A stretch of DNA of 14,521 nucleotides from Oscillospiraceae bacterium (GCA_003518885.1 DOXU01000088.1:1-14521); one strand, 5' to 3'. Shown: positions 6,531 through 14,470, numbered from the stretch's first letter. Notes: a model not told the origin generated them from the sequence alone. Numbers and translations: made by a program.

Positions 6531-7250
6531 ATGAGGCCGATTCGAATTGACCGTTTTTTGGCCAATCAAGGAAAAGGGTCACGTAAAGAAGTGCGGACGC
6601 TTTTGAAAAACGGTCGTGTTCGTATAAATACTGCTGTTGTAACCAATTCGGAACAAAAAGTGGATCCGGAGAAGGAAACGGTTTTTTTAGATGGACATGC
6701 TTTAATTTGGCATGCCCATTTATATTTAATGATGAATAAACCGGCAGGTGTTATTTCTGCCAATCGAGATCCTAAGGCTAAAACAGTTCTTGACTTGCTT
6801 CCATCTGCGTTCTCTCGTCCAGGGCTTTTTCCAGCGGGGCGGTTGGATAAAGATACCGAAGGTTTCCTTTTAATCACAGACGATGGAGTTTTTGCTCATG
6901 AGATTCTTTCTCCTCGTCGACATGTGGAAAAATTGTACTGTGCACAACTCGATGCGTCTGTCACTCCGTCAGATGTAGAAGCTTTTTCGGCGGGGATGAT
7001 TTTGGAGGATGGATTTCAATGTCAGCCAGCAAAAATGTGGGCAGGTAAGGAAAAAGAAGCGTTTACAGTGTTACGAGAGGGAAAATTTCATCAAGTGCGT
7101 CGCATGTTCGCCATGTGTGGTAAGCGGGTGCTTCATTTGCGTCGCTTGCAAATTGGTGCCGTTGTGCTGGATGTTGACCTGAAACCAGGAGAGGTCCGTG
7201 AATTAACGGAGAGTGAAAAAAAAGAAGTAAAAAAATCAGTTTTCTTTTGA
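6531..7250 (+). CDS. rsuA: 16S rRNA pseudouridine synthase, RsuA family
   Basis: This enzyme isomerises a uridine to pseudouridine in rRNA. RsuA acts on position 516 of 16S rRNA. An N-terminal S4 RNA-binding domain (about 1-60, beginning RIDRFLANQGKGSRKEVR) is followed by the synthase fold. LYLMMNKPAGVIS (64-76) and the catalytic motif PAGRLDKDTEGFLLITDDG (101-119) give Asp106 as the catalytic aspartate. SPRRHVEKLY (127-136) and GKFHQVRRMFA (184-194) resemble RsuA more than RluB, and the length of 239 also fits RsuA. The ATG at 6531 is preceded by AGAAGGG. The C-terminal end is lysine-rich. RsuA versus a paralogue of the same family is the only real doubt. No GC-rich terminator is visible after the stop. 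Confidence 0.87.
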   Translation: MRPIRIDRFLANQGKGSRKEVRTLLKNGRVRINTAVVTNSEQKVDPEKETVFLDGHALIWHAHLYLMMNKPAGVISANRDPKAKTVLDLLPSAFSRPGLFPAGRLDKDTEGFLLITDDGVFAHEILSPRRHVEKLYCAQLDASVTPSDVEAFSAGMILEDGFQCQPAKMWAGKEKEAFTVLREGKFHQVRRMFAMCGKRVLHLRRLQIGAVVLDVDLKPGEVRELTESEKKEVKKSVFF

Positions 7251-7339
7251 AAATAGTTATCAATTGTGCAAAAATGGAGTAATATTGGTCATTTTATCTA
7301 TTTTTTCTAAAAAAATTATGACAATTTATCCGAAAACAG

Positions 7340-7367
7340 TTGAAAATATGCACAAGTGTAGTACAAT
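7340..7367 (+). promoter_or_regulatory. Promoter of the structured leader and regulator gene
   Basis: TTGAAA (7340-7345), a 16-base spacer, and TACAAT (7362-7367). The predicted start, about 7374, coincides with the 5' edge of the RNA structure at 7375-7527. This leaves an untranslated leader of about 230 bases before the ATG at 7606. Confidence 0.65.
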
Positions 7368-7374
7368 AGAATAA

Positions 7375-7527
7375 ATCCCGGAACTTGCAAGCACCAATTG
7401 TGTACCCATTTTGGAGGGGACAAACGCCCTCTCTTGCAAAGTCAACCTGGTAAAAGGCGTTGAGTTTTGTTAATTTTTCATTTATACTGATGCAGAGGAA
7501 GCCTGCTTCGCTTATTTTCCGTAGGAT
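7375..7527 (+). ncRNA. Structured leader or small RNA candidate (unidentified)
   Basis: This fills most of the 355-base gap between rsuA and the regulator gene. Long-range pairing was drawn by eye. ATCC-CGGAA (7375-7383) pairs with TTCCG-ta-GGAT (7517-7527), a 9-bp stem with a two-base bulge. Going inward, GCAAGCA (7387-7393) pairs with TGCTT-c-GC (7504-7511). A large asymmetric loop follows, containing AGGG/CCCT (7415-7418 with 7427-7430). The distal arm has CCTC/GAGG (7428-7431 with 7495-7498) and an apical hairpin TCAACCT/AGG-c-GTTGA (7442-7448 with 7455-7463). A rod with an open central bubble and a length of roughly 155-190 recalls 6S RNA, but I cannot confirm conserved 6S bases. It could equally be the riboregulatory 5' UTR of the regulator gene. 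A competing local fold pairs ACTTGCAAG (7383-7391) with CTTGCAAAGT (7433-7442). Confidence 0.4.
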
Positions 7528-7605
7528 GGGCCCAAAAGTCAAAAGATAAAAGACAATGGGCGATCAATCAACAACTTTTACCTAGTAATTAGAGGAGAGT
7601 CGTGA

Positions 7606-8688
7606 ATGTCAAACAGACTTTTTCAGAGTGTTATTCAACAAATGAAGGAAACACTTGAACGCGTGGTAGGAGTCATTGATGAGAGCGGAGCAGTCATTGC
7701 TTGCAGTGAACTTGGCCGCATTGGTGAGGTTCATGAAAATGTCATGGGGGATCTGATCAGTACACCGTTAGTTTTGCGCGGTGGATGGACGTATAAGTCT
7801 TTTGGTCAAAATCCACGCCCAGACTATGCCGTTTTTGTAGAGGGCAGTGACCAAGTTGCCGCTAAATATGCAGGGATTCTTGCCGTAGCACTTTCTACCA
7901 TTAAACAATATGATGATGAACGGCATGACCGTGGAAATTTTGTGAAGAATGTCATTCTTGACAATATTTTGCCAGGGGATATTTATTTAAAAGCAAGGGA
8001 ACTGCATCTGAGTGCAGAAGTGCTTCGTGTGGTACTTCTTGTTCGTGTGACGGAAAAAGATGATGCTTCTGTTTATGAAGCTTTGCAAAACCTTTTCCCT
8101 GACAGACAAAAAGATTTCATTATTAATGTAAATGAAAATGAGATTGCACTTGTCAAAGAAGTGAAACCATCAATCGCTACAGAAGATTTGGACAAGCTTG
8201 CCCAGTCGATGGTAGATACGCTCAGTGGAGAGTTCTATATTCACGCATCGGTGGGAATTGGAACGATTGTAACAGGCGTTAAGGATTTGGCCCGTTCTTT
8301 TAAGGAAGCACAGGTAGCTCTTGAAGTTGGTAAAGTATTTGATATTGAAAAAAATATCATTAGTTATGATAACTTGGGCATTGCCCGTTTGATTTATCAG
8401 TTGCCAACAACGCTTTGCCAGATGTTTTTGGATGAGGTATTCAAAAAGGGTTCTATTGATTCTTTGGATCAGGAAACTCTATTTACCATTCAGCGTTTCT
8501 TCGCAAACAATCTGAATGTTTCGGAGACCTCTCGAAAATTATTTGTTCATCGAAATACGTTAGTTTATCGTTTGGAAAAAATTAAGAAGTTGACAGGGCT
8601 GGATTTGCGTGAGTTCGACCATGCAATTGTCTTTAAAGTCGCCCTGATGGTCAAGAAGTACCTGGTTACAAATCCGGATCGATTTTAA
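7606..8688 (+). CDS. PucR/CdaR-like transcriptional regulator with C-terminal HTH
   Basis: This 360-residue protein has the layout of the CdaR/PucR group. An N-terminal sensory region (about 10-105) begins MKETLERVVGVIDESGAVIACSE in spirit of a diacid-recognition or PAS-like fold. A degenerate GGDEF-like domain spans about 130-250 (HASVGIGTIVTGVKDLARSF lies at 213-232). A C-terminal helix-turn-helix (about 293-350) contains LNVSETSRKLFVHRNTLVYRLEKI, the signature of the PucR C-terminal HTH. Members sense small metabolites, but the ligand cannot be told here. The ATG at 7606 has AGAGGAGAG at 7591-7599. The gene sits directly upstream of ftsEX in the same direction (60-base gap), so it may be cotranscribed with and possibly regulate cell-division genes; that link is inference. 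A long structured leader precedes it. Confidence 0.82.
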   Translation: MSNRLFQSVIQQMKETLERVVGVIDESGAVIACSELGRIGEVHENVMGDLISTPLVLRGGWTYKSFGQNPRPDYAVFVEGSDQVAAKYAGILAVALSTIKQYDDERHDRGNFVKNVILDNILPGDIYLKARELHLSAEVLRVVLLVRVTEKDDASVYEALQNLFPDRQKDFIINVNENEIALVKEVKPSIATEDLDKLAQSMVDTLSGEFYIHASVGIGTIVTGVKDLARSFKEAQVALEVGKVFDIEKNIISYDNLGIARLIYQLPTTLCQMFLDEVFKKGSIDSLDQETLFTIQRFFANNLNVSETSRKLFVHRNTLVYRLEKIKKLTGLDLREFDHAIVFKVALMVKKYLVTNPDRF

Positions 8689-8689
8689 G

Positions 8690-8728
8690 CCAATATTGGT
8701 TTAACGGTCATGCTTTGAACAGGTCATG
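8690..8728 (+). repeat. Palindrome and direct repeat ahead of ftsE
   Basis: The short gap before ftsE contains a perfect 10-bp palindrome CCAATATTGG (8690-8699). Then comes a near direct repeat, AACGGTCATG (8703-8712) and AACAGGTCATG (8718-8728), spaced about one and a half helical turns apart. This is a possible operator or a translational-control element. No promoter is obvious in the gap. Confidence 0.35.
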
Positions 8729-8748
8729 TGAAGAAGGCGGTGTCGTTT

Positions 8749-9426
8749 TTGATAGAATTCACAGATGTTGTGAAAATCTATGACAATGGGACGAAAGCTT
8801 TACGGGGCATCAATCTGAAGATTGAAGATGGAGAATTTGTATTCATCCGTGGTGCTTCCGGTGCAGGCAAAAGTACATTAGTAAAACTTTTGATGCATGA
8901 AGAAGTCCCAACAAATGGAGATGTCAATATTAACGGATTTAGTGTGGCAAAAATGCGACACAAAGACGTTCCTTATCTCCGTCGTACAATGGGTGTCGTG
9001 TTTCAAGACTTCCGTTTAATTCCTCAAATGACGGTTTATGATAATGTGGCATTTGCTATGCGCGTTATTGGAGCTAAACATCAAGAAATTCGACGTAGGG
9101 TTCCTTACATATTGAGTCTGGTAGGGTTGGCCAAAAAGGCACATAATTTACCAGAGGAACTTTCAGGCGGTGAACAGCAGCGTGCTTCTTTGGCACGTGC
9201 ACTGGTTAATGCGCCTGCTTTTTTGATTGCTGATGAACCGACAGGGAATATAGATCCAGATATGTCGGTGGAAATCATGGAATTGTTTGACGAGATCAAC
9301 CGTCAGGGTACAACCATTATTATGGTTACTCATGATGCAACATTGGTGGAACGGTATTCTTATCACCGTGTGATCACCATTGAAGCAGGGGAAATTGTTG
9401 AGGATTTACCAGGGAGCAGCGTATGA
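8749..9426 (+). CDS. ftsE: Cell-division ABC transporter ATPase FtsE
   Basis: This is the cytoplasmic ATPase of the FtsEX complex, which couples ATP hydrolysis to activation of cell-wall hydrolases at the division site. Numbered from the chosen start: Walker A GASGAGKST (35-43), Q-loop Gln86 in VVFQDFRLIP, signature LSGGEQQR (138-145), Walker B FLIADEPTGNID (158-169) and H-loop His195 in VTHD. All catalytic elements are intact. The open frame reaches back to a GTG at 8728, but that start lacks a good ribosome binding site. The TTG at 8749 follows AAGGCGG by eight bases and gives the normal N-terminus (M-I-E-F) and 225 residues, close to the usual 228. The stop overlaps the ftsX start (ATGA), so the two are translationally coupled. 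Confidence 0.94.
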   Translation: MIEFTDVVKIYDNGTKALRGINLKIEDGEFVFIRGASGAGKSTLVKLLMHEEVPTNGDVNINGFSVAKMRHKDVPYLRRTMGVVFQDFRLIPQMTVYDNVAFAMRVIGAKHQEIRRRVPYILSLVGLAKKAHNLPEELSGGEQQRASLARALVNAPAFLIADEPTGNIDPDMSVEIMELFDEINRQGTTIIMVTHDATLVERYSYHRVITIEAGEIVEDLPGSSV

Positions 9427-10307
9427 TCGAAAGAATGAAATATTTTATCCGTGAGGGATTTTCAAATATTTGGGTTAACCGTATGATGTCTCTTGCATCA
9501 ATTCTAGTCCTTACACTTTGCTTGTTGCTGTTAGGATCTTCTTTGCTGGTCTCGATGAATATGCGTAATTTAATGAGCAGCATGGAGCAGCAAAACCAAA
9601 TTGGTGTTTTCTTAAAGGATGGTATTAATCAGACAGCGACTGATACGGTTTCCACAGAACTTAAGAAACTTCCAGATGTGCAAAAAGTGGAGTTTGTTTC
9701 AAAAGAACAGGCACTGGAAAATGAAAAAAAACAACTTGGTAAAGATGCTTCTTTATTAAGTGGTGTGGAAACAGATAATTTTCTTCCTGCCTCTTATACT
9801 GTGACTTTGAAGTCGATGAAAAATTTCAGTGGTACAGTCACAAAAATCAAGGCAATTGCGAATGTTGAAAATGTAAATGAACATTCTGTTGTTGCACAAA
9901 AATTAAATCATATTAGCAGTGTAGTAACGTGGGTTGGCTTTTGGCTATTTATTATTCTGGCAGTGGTTTCCCTTTTCATTATTGCATACACAATCAAGTT
10001 GGCCGTATATGTACGCCGACGTGAAGTTAATATTATGAAATTTGTAGGAGCAACGGACTGGTTTATTCGCTGGCCGTTTTTTGTAGAAGGTTTGATTATT
10101 GGTTTGTTTTCGGCAATCGTTGCTTCCTTACTACAGTGGTATTTATACGGAGGATTAATTCAACGTTTATTTACCGCATTACGAATTGTACATCCAATTT
10201 CATATGGATCGGTTGCTCCTCTGTATGTATTGGGATTTGTTGTATCCGGTGTTGTATTGGGGTCGATCGGCAGTATGATCTCGGTTCGTAGATATTTACG
10301 GGTGTGA
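9423..10307 (+). CDS. ftsX: Cell-division membrane protein FtsX
   Basis: This 294-residue integral-membrane partner of FtsE transmits ATPase conformational changes across the membrane to murein hydrolases or their activators. A short cytoplasmic N-terminus (REGFSNIWVNRMMSLASI) leads to TM1 at about 24-46. A large extracytoplasmic domain of roughly 120 residues (about 47-165) is the expected docking site for hydrolase partners. Three further helices lie at about 168-195, 218-242 and 265-288. RRREVNIMKFVGATDWFIRWPF, between TM2 and TM3, is the conserved FtsX cytoplasmic loop. The ATG overlaps the ftsE stop by four bases. In many Bacillota an EnvC-like M23 peptidase and an S41 protease follow ftsX. 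Here greA follows instead, so the hydrolase partner must be encoded elsewhere. Confidence 0.94.
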   Translation: MIERMKYFIREGFSNIWVNRMMSLASILVLTLCLLLLGSSLLVSMNMRNLMSSMEQQNQIGVFLKDGINQTATDTVSTELKKLPDVQKVEFVSKEQALENEKKQLGKDASLLSGVETDNFLPASYTVTLKSMKNFSGTVTKIKAIANVENVNEHSVVAQKLNHISSVVTWVGFWLFIILAVVSLFIIAYTIKLAVYVRRREVNIMKFVGATDWFIRWPFFVEGLIIGLFSAIVASLLQWYLYGGLIQRLFTALRIVHPISYGSVAPLYVLGFVVSGVVLGSIGSMISVRRYLRV

Positions 10308-10320
10308 TATTCCTACTTGC

Positions 10321-10349
10321 TTGACATGGCATGCAGCGGTGCATATAAT
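10321..10349 (+). promoter_or_regulatory. Perfect consensus promoter upstream of greA
   Basis: TTGACA (10321-10326), exactly 17 bases, then TATAAT (10344-10349), matching the housekeeping sigma-factor consensus at all twelve positions. It starts 14 bases after the ftsX stop. Transcription should begin near 10356, about 115 bases before the greA ATG. It probably drives greA-lysS-ilvD. Confidence 0.92.
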
Positions 10350-10394
10350 AACAATATGTTTTGCTCGCAGCCCAATTAGTGGGGAAAACCGGGG

Positions 10395-10419
10395 GCGGCT
10401 CCATTTGGGGGCCGCTTTT
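10395..10419 (+). terminator. Terminator-like hairpin in the greA leader (possible attenuator)
   Basis: GCGGCTCC (10395-10402) pairs with GGGGCCGC (10408-10415) over 8 bp with one T-G pair. The loop is ATTTG, and four Ts follow at 10416-10419. It lies about 40-65 bases downstream of the predicted greA transcription start and 50 bases before the ATG, so it cannot serve only to end ftsX transcription. It would produce a leader RNA of about 65 bases. The T-run is short, so termination may be partial. Confidence 0.65.
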
Positions 10420-10469
10420 CAATCCGATTTTATGGCGGCATGATAAAACTCGTCAAGGAGTGTGCAATA

Positions 10470-10943
10470 ATGGCAAAGCAATATGTATTAACAGATGCTG
10501 GTTTGAAAAAGTTGGAAGATGAGCTCGAAGAGCTTAAAACAGTAAAACGCAAAGAGATTGTTGAAAAAATCAAAGTTGCTCTTTCGTTTGGTGACCTTTC
10601 TGAGAACAGCGAATATGACGAAGCTAAAAATGAGCAGGCAATGGTAGAAGCCCGTATTTTGACCATTGAAGCCATGCTTAAAAATGTTAAATTAATTGAT
10701 GATGAACAGATTGATACAGAAGTTGTCAATCTGGGTTCCCGTGTACAGGTATTTGACGAAGAATTTGATGAAAGTGTCGAATATCAAATTGTAGGTTCGA
10801 CAGAATCAGATCCGGATGAAAGTAAAATTTCAGACGAATCTCCTGTTGGTCGTGCATTAATTGGACACAAAGTTAATGATCTTGTAGAAGTAGAAACGCC
10901 TGGTGGTACCATAAAACTTAAGGTAGAAAAAATCACAAAATAA
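10470..10943 (+). CDS. greA: Transcription elongation factor GreA
   Basis: GreA enters the RNA polymerase secondary channel and stimulates cleavage of backtracked RNA. The N-terminal coiled coil (about 8-75) carries the acidic tip [13 protein letters not shown], with Asp42 and Glu45 matching the catalytic Asp41/Glu44 of E. coli. The C-terminal FKBP-like domain (about 80-157) contains the expected [23 protein letters not shown] pattern. The ATG at 10470 follows AAGGAG (10455-10460) by nine bases and gives 157 residues, the usual length. An in-frame ATG at 10440 would add ten unlike residues without a ribosome binding site. The gene is preceded by a consensus promoter and a terminator-like leader hairpin. 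lysS follows after 47 bases, a pairing common in Bacillota. Confidence 0.97.
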   Translation: MAKQYVLTDAGLKKLEDELEELKTVKRKEIVEKIKVALSFGDLSENSEYDEAKNEQAMVEARILTIEAMLKNVKLIDDEQIDTEVVNLGSRVQVFDEEFDESVEYQIVGSTESDPDESKISDESPVGRALIGHKVNDLVEVETPGGTIKLKVEKITK

Positions 10944-10990
10944 ATAGTTTGCAATAAAAAACAAGCTTTCGCAGATAGTGGAGGAAAACT

Positions 10991-12493
10991 ATGGGGGACG
11001 TGCAGAAGCAAAAAGGGAATGCACAGCAGAAAGATTTATCGGAGATTCTGCGCATTCGCAGAGAAAAGTTGGAAGAGTTACAGCAGACGGGCCAAGATCC
11101 ATTTGCCATTACAACTTATGATCGGGACAACCTGAACCAGAATATTAGAGAACATTTTGAAGAGTTAGAAGGAAAAACCGTATCCATCGCCGGTCGTTTA
11201 ATGTCCAGGCGGAAGATGGGGAAAGCTAGCTTTTTTGATATTCATGATGTGACAGGACGGATGCAGGTTTATGCCCGGATCGATGATGTAGGGGAAGAAA
11301 CCTACACCGCTTTTAAAAAATGGGATATTGGCGACATGATTGGGGTGGAGGGAACCGTTTTTCGCACAAAACGGGGAGAAATCTCCATTCATGCTACAGC
11401 GCTTACTTTACTTTCTAAATCGCTTTTGCCCTTACCTGAAAAATTCCACGGTTTGCGGGATACAGAATTGCGTTATCGGCAACGCTATGTGGATTTAATT
11501 GTGAATCCAGAGGTGAAAGAAACCTTTATACGGCGTAGCAAGATTATTGCTTTTATCCGTACATTTTTGGAGAATAAAGGGTATATTGAAGTAGAAACCC
11601 CCGTTTTAAACACAATATCGGGGGGGGCATCAGCACGTCCTTTTATTACCCATCATAATGCATTGAATATGGATCTTTATTTACGCATTGCGCCAGAGCT
11701 CTATCTGAAACGCCTGATTGTTGGCGGAATGGAGAAAGTTTTTGAAATTGGCCGTCAGTTTCGCAATGAAGGAATCGATGTTAAACATAATCCGGAATTC
11801 ACAAGTATTGAGCTTTATGAAGCCTATACGGATTACAATGGGATGATGCGCATCACAGAAAAGATGATAGCTGGAGCAGCACAGGCTGTTTTAGGAACGC
11901 AAGTCATTACTTGTGAGGGAAAAGAAATTGATTTGACCCCTCCATGGCGGCGGATGACCATGCTTGAAGCAGTCAAGACCTATACAGGAACAGATTTTGA
12001 CGAATTTAAAGGTGATGATACTGCTGCTGTTGCGGCCGCCAAATCTTTAGGCGTTGAAATTGAAAATGGACAAACATGGGGCGATGCTCTTTATAAAACA
12101 TTCGATGAAAAAGTAGAAGGGCAGTTAATCGAGCCAACCTTCATTTTGGATTATCCAATTGAAGTTTCGCCACTAACTAAACGGAAGAAAGACAGACCTG
12201 AGCTGACCGAGCGTTTTGAATTTTTTATTTTGGGACGTGAGTTAGGAAATGCCTATTCTGAGTTAAATGATCCAATTGATCAGAAAGAGCGTTTTTTGCG
12301 ACAGGTTGAACTGCGCAATGCTGGTGATCAAGAAGCCAGTATGATGGATGAAGATTTCGTTACGGCACTTTCTTATGGTATGCCACCTACAGGCGGTATG
12401 GGTATGGGAATTGACCGGTTGGTCATGTTGCTAACGGATTCCCCATCTATTCGAGATGTATTGCTTTTTCCAACGATGAAGCCAAAGGAATAA
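10991..12493 (+). CDS. lysS: Lysyl-tRNA synthetase, class II
   Basis: This enzyme charges tRNA-Lys with lysine in the cytoplasm. The 500 residues show a charged N-terminal extension (1-55) and an OB-fold anticodon-binding domain at about 60-145 ([20 protein letters not shown]). The class II catalytic core follows, with motif 1 around IEVETPVLN, motif 2 [13 protein letters not shown] followed by [14 protein letters not shown], and motif 3 GMGMGIDRL (469-477). Length and motifs are normal. The ATG at 10991 has GGAGG six bases ahead (10980-10984). There is no T-box or other leader in the 47-base gap after greA, so it is probably transcribed with greA. No terminator separates it from ilvD. Confidence 0.97.
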   Translation: MGDVQKQKGNAQQKDLSEILRIRREKLEELQQTGQDPFAITTYDRDNLNQNIREHFEELEGKTVSIAGRLMSRRKMGKASFFDIHDVTGRMQVYARIDDVGEETYTAFKKWDIGDMIGVEGTVFRTKRGEISIHATALTLLSKSLLPLPEKFHGLRDTELRYRQRYVDLIVNPEVKETFIRRSKIIAFIRTFLENKGYIEVETPVLNTISGGASARPFITHHNALNMDLYLRIAPELYLKRLIVGGMEKVFEIGRQFRNEGIDVKHNPEFTSIELYEAYTDYNGMMRITEKMIAGAAQAVLGTQVITCEGKEIDLTPPWRRMTMLEAVKTYTGTDFDEFKGDDTAAVAAAKSLGVEIENGQTWGDALYKTFDEKVEGQLIEPTFILDYPIEVSPLTKRKKDRPELTERFEFFILGRELGNAYSELNDPIDQKERFLRQVELRNAGDQEASMMDEDFVTALSYGMPPTGGMGMGIDRLVMLLTDSPSIRDVLLFPTMKPKE

Positions 12494-12562
12494 GAAATTG
12501 AGCTGTTGACTTGTGCCTGTTATTCGGCGTTAAGTCGTGAAATAGAAAGTGATGTGGATCCA

Positions 12563-14224
12563 TTGAGAAGTGATTTAATTAAAAAGGGCCCAACACGTGC
12601 CTCTCATCGTGCACTGTTAAAGGCACTTGGATTGACCGATCGAGAGATAAAAAAACCATTTGTGGCAGTTGTATGTTCCGCAAGTGATTACATTGCCGGT
12701 CATATGCACCTGCAGAGTATTGCGGATGCGGTAAAAGCAGGAATTCGTGCCGGTGGTGGTGTGCCTTTTGAATTTAACACAATTGGTGTGTGTGATGGGA
12801 TTGCGATGAATCACAAGGGAATGAAATATTCTCTTTGCTCTCGTGAATTGATTGCCGACTCTATTGAAGTGATGTTGACGGCACATCCATTGGACGCCGT
12901 CGTGTTCATTCCAAATTGCGATAAGATTGTACCGGGTATGCTGCTTGCTTCTATCCGTTTGAATCTTCCATCCATTTTTGTAAGTGGTGGGCCTATGTAT
13001 GCAGGACATCATCGTGGTGAGCGGATTGGCTTTAACGATGTATGCGAGGCCGTAGGTGCTTGCGCTGCTGGCAAAATGAGTGAAAACGAACTGACCGAAA
13101 TGGAAGACGAGGTATGTCCTGGTTGTGGATCTTGTTCTGGCATGTACACCGCCAATTCTATGAACTGTTTAACAGAAGCAATCGGAATGTCAATGGTGGG
13201 ATCAGGAACGATTCCGGCAGTCAAAGCGGCGCGTATTCGTTTGGCTAAGGAAACCGGTGAACGGATTATGGAATTGTTAGCCGAAAATGTACGGCCTTCC
13301 GATATTATCACAGAAGATTCAGTGGAAAATGCTATTCGTACCGATATGGCATTAGGCTGCTCCACCAATACAGTTTTGCATTTGACAGCTATTGCGCATG
13401 AGGCAGGTATTACAGTAGATATGGCCAAGTTTGACGAGGTAGGTAAGGTTACCCCACAAATCTGTAAACTTAGCCCTGCCACTCGTGAGTTCTATATTGA
13501 GGATTTGGATGAAGTTGGTGGTATCGCTGCGGTGATGAAAGAGCTTTCAACTGCCAATTTGATTCATACGGATATCCCTACTGTTTTGGGTACCGTTGGT
13601 GAACGCATTGCGTCGGCGCCAGCAGCGGATGGCCATTGCATTCGTCATTTGTCTAACCCATATCGCCAAGATGGTGGTATTGCGGTGTTGCGCGGGAATT
13701 TAGCTCCAGAAGGATCCGTTGTAAAGCAGGGGGCAGTCGTGCCTTCCATGATGCAGCACGAAGGTCCTGCACGGGTGGTTAGCTGTGAAGAGGATGCTTG
13801 TGGGGCAATTCTTGGCGGAAAAATTAAAGCGGGTGACGTTATCGTTCGTCGCTATGAAGGCCCTAAGGGCGGCCCAGGAATGCGTGAGATGTTGGCACCA
13901 ACCTCCGCTTTGGCGGGATATGGGCTGGACAACAGCGTCGCCCTTATTACAGATGGTCGTTTTTCTGGTGCCTCTAAAGGTGCTGCAGTGGGACACGTTT
14001 CTCCAGAGGCCGCTGCCGATGGGTTAATTGCTTATGTACATGATGGCGATTTAATCAAACTGGATATTCCAGGTCGTGTTCTGCAATTGCAGGTTCCCGA
14101 TGAAGAAATCGCCAAACGGAAAAAAGAAGGTGCTACGGCACCGGATCGCCATTTGTCTGGTTATCTTAAACGTTATGCACAATTAGTGAGTTCAGGTGCA
14201 CAAGGTGCTGTTTTTAAGGATTAA
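12563..14224 (+). CDS. ilvD: Dihydroxy-acid dehydratase IlvD
   Basis: This iron-sulphur enzyme dehydrates 2,3-dihydroxy-isovalerate and -methylvalerate in valine, isoleucine and leucine synthesis. Seen in order: [22 protein letters not shown] at the N-terminus, [39 protein letters not shown] (cluster Cys119), [21 protein letters not shown] (cluster Cys191), [10 protein letters not shown], and the C-terminal [19 protein letters not shown] and [13 protein letters not shown]. The segment where some [2Fe-2S] enzymes carry an extra cysteine reads YIAGHMHL here, like the oxygen-sensitive E. coli type. The frame is open back to TTG 12506, but those residues are unlike the family. The TTG at 12563 gives the usual start M-R-S-D and 553 residues, though its ribosome binding site is weak; GTG 12554 is an alternative. 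Confidence 0.94.
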   Translation: MRSDLIKKGPTRASHRALLKALGLTDREIKKPFVAVVCSASDYIAGHMHLQSIADAVKAGIRAGGGVPFEFNTIGVCDGIAMNHKGMKYSLCSRELIADSIEVMLTAHPLDAVVFIPNCDKIVPGMLLASIRLNLPSIFVSGGPMYAGHHRGERIGFNDVCEAVGACAAGKMSENELTEMEDEVCPGCGSCSGMYTANSMNCLTEAIGMSMVGSGTIPAVKAARIRLAKETGERIMELLAENVRPSDIITEDSVENAIRTDMALGCSTNTVLHLTAIAHEAGITVDMAKFDEVGKVTPQICKLSPATREFYIEDLDEVGGIAAVMKELSTANLIHTDIPTVLGTVGERIASAPAADGHCIRHLSNPYRQDGGIAVLRGNLAPEGSVVKQGAVVPSMMQHEGPARVVSCEEDACGAILGGKIKAGDVIVRRYEGPKGGPGMREMLAPTSALAGYGLDNSVALITDGRFSGASKGAAVGHVSPEAAADGLIAYVHDGDLIKLDIPGRVLQLQVPDEEIAKRKKEGATAPDRHLSGYLKRYAQLVSSGAQGAVFKD

Positions 14225-14246
14225 TCATTAGCGTATTTGCTTTTTT

Positions 14247-14290
14247 ATATGCAGGGGTTCGTTTTGTTAAACAAGCGAATTCCTGCATAT
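14247..14290 (+). terminator. Long hairpin terminator after ilvD
   Basis: ATATGCAGGGGTTCG (14247-14261) pairs with CGAATTCCTGCATAT (14276-14290) through two G-T pairs. The stem continues inward through TTGT/ACAA to about 20 bp in all. The T-rich TTTGTTAT follows and a T-run precedes it. It lies 22 bases after the ilvD stop and marks the end of the greA-lysS-ilvD unit. Confidence 0.8.
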
Positions 14291-14348
14291 TTGTTATCCG
14301 ATACATCCTATAATAAATAAAAAAAAATTAAATATAATAAAAATACTG

Positions 14349-14377
14349 TTGACATTATACAATGCATATGCTATTCT
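14349..14377 (+). promoter_or_regulatory. Promoter at the right edge, downstream of ilvD
   Basis: A perfect TTGACA (14349-14354), a 17-base spacer, and TATTCT (14372-14377). A very AT-rich run with A-tracts lies immediately upstream (14311-14345) and could act as an UP element. It would transcribe the short ORF at 14426 and whatever lies beyond the window. Confidence 0.75.
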
Positions 14378-14425
14378 ATAGCCAGAGAGAAACCTATTCA
14401 GTAGCTTGAAAAGGGGGCGGTTCCA

Positions 14426-14470
14426 ATGGGCTTAGAAAGTATCGAAGAATCGCAGAATTTAACCGAATGA
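14426..14470 (+). CDS. Short ORF with strong ribosome binding site; in-frame TGA, possible leader peptide or recoded gene
   Basis: An ATG at 14426 follows AAGGGGGCGG by five bases, a very strong ribosome binding site, about 40 bases after a predicted transcription start. It encodes 14 residues, MGLESIEESQNLTE, then TGA at 14468-14470. The same frame stays open for 15 more codons (DFEPVVETEAFCKLC) to a double stop TGA TAG at 14516-14521, the last bases of the window. It could be a leader peptide of a downstream operon, a 30-codon protein read through TGA (as selenocysteine or otherwise), the start of a gene with a frameshift, or an assembly error. I do not recognise it. Fifteen stop-free codons are expected by chance about half the time, so the extension alone proves nothing. 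Confidence 0.35.
   Translation: MGLESIEESQNLTE

Noticed and set aside
7303..7319. A/T-only inverted repeat as terminator of rsuA
   Set aside because: The stem is only A-T pairs and would be too weak for intrinsic termination.
7379..7465. c-di-GMP (GEMM) riboswitch, suggested by the GCAAAG and ACAAACG stretches
   Set aside because: The order of conserved blocks, the tetraloop and the receptor of GEMM-I could not be matched, so only an unidentified structure is reported.
10356..10379. Seven-codon ORF (MFCSQPN) in the greA leader as a leader peptide
   Set aside because: It starts at the predicted transcription start and has no ribosome binding site. Its codons show no amino-acid bias relevant to greA.
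14384..14425. T-box leader suggested by AGAGAG near the right-edge transcription start
   Set aside because: The region is only about 40 bases before a strong ribosome binding site, and the T-box bulge sequence and stem I motifs are missing.
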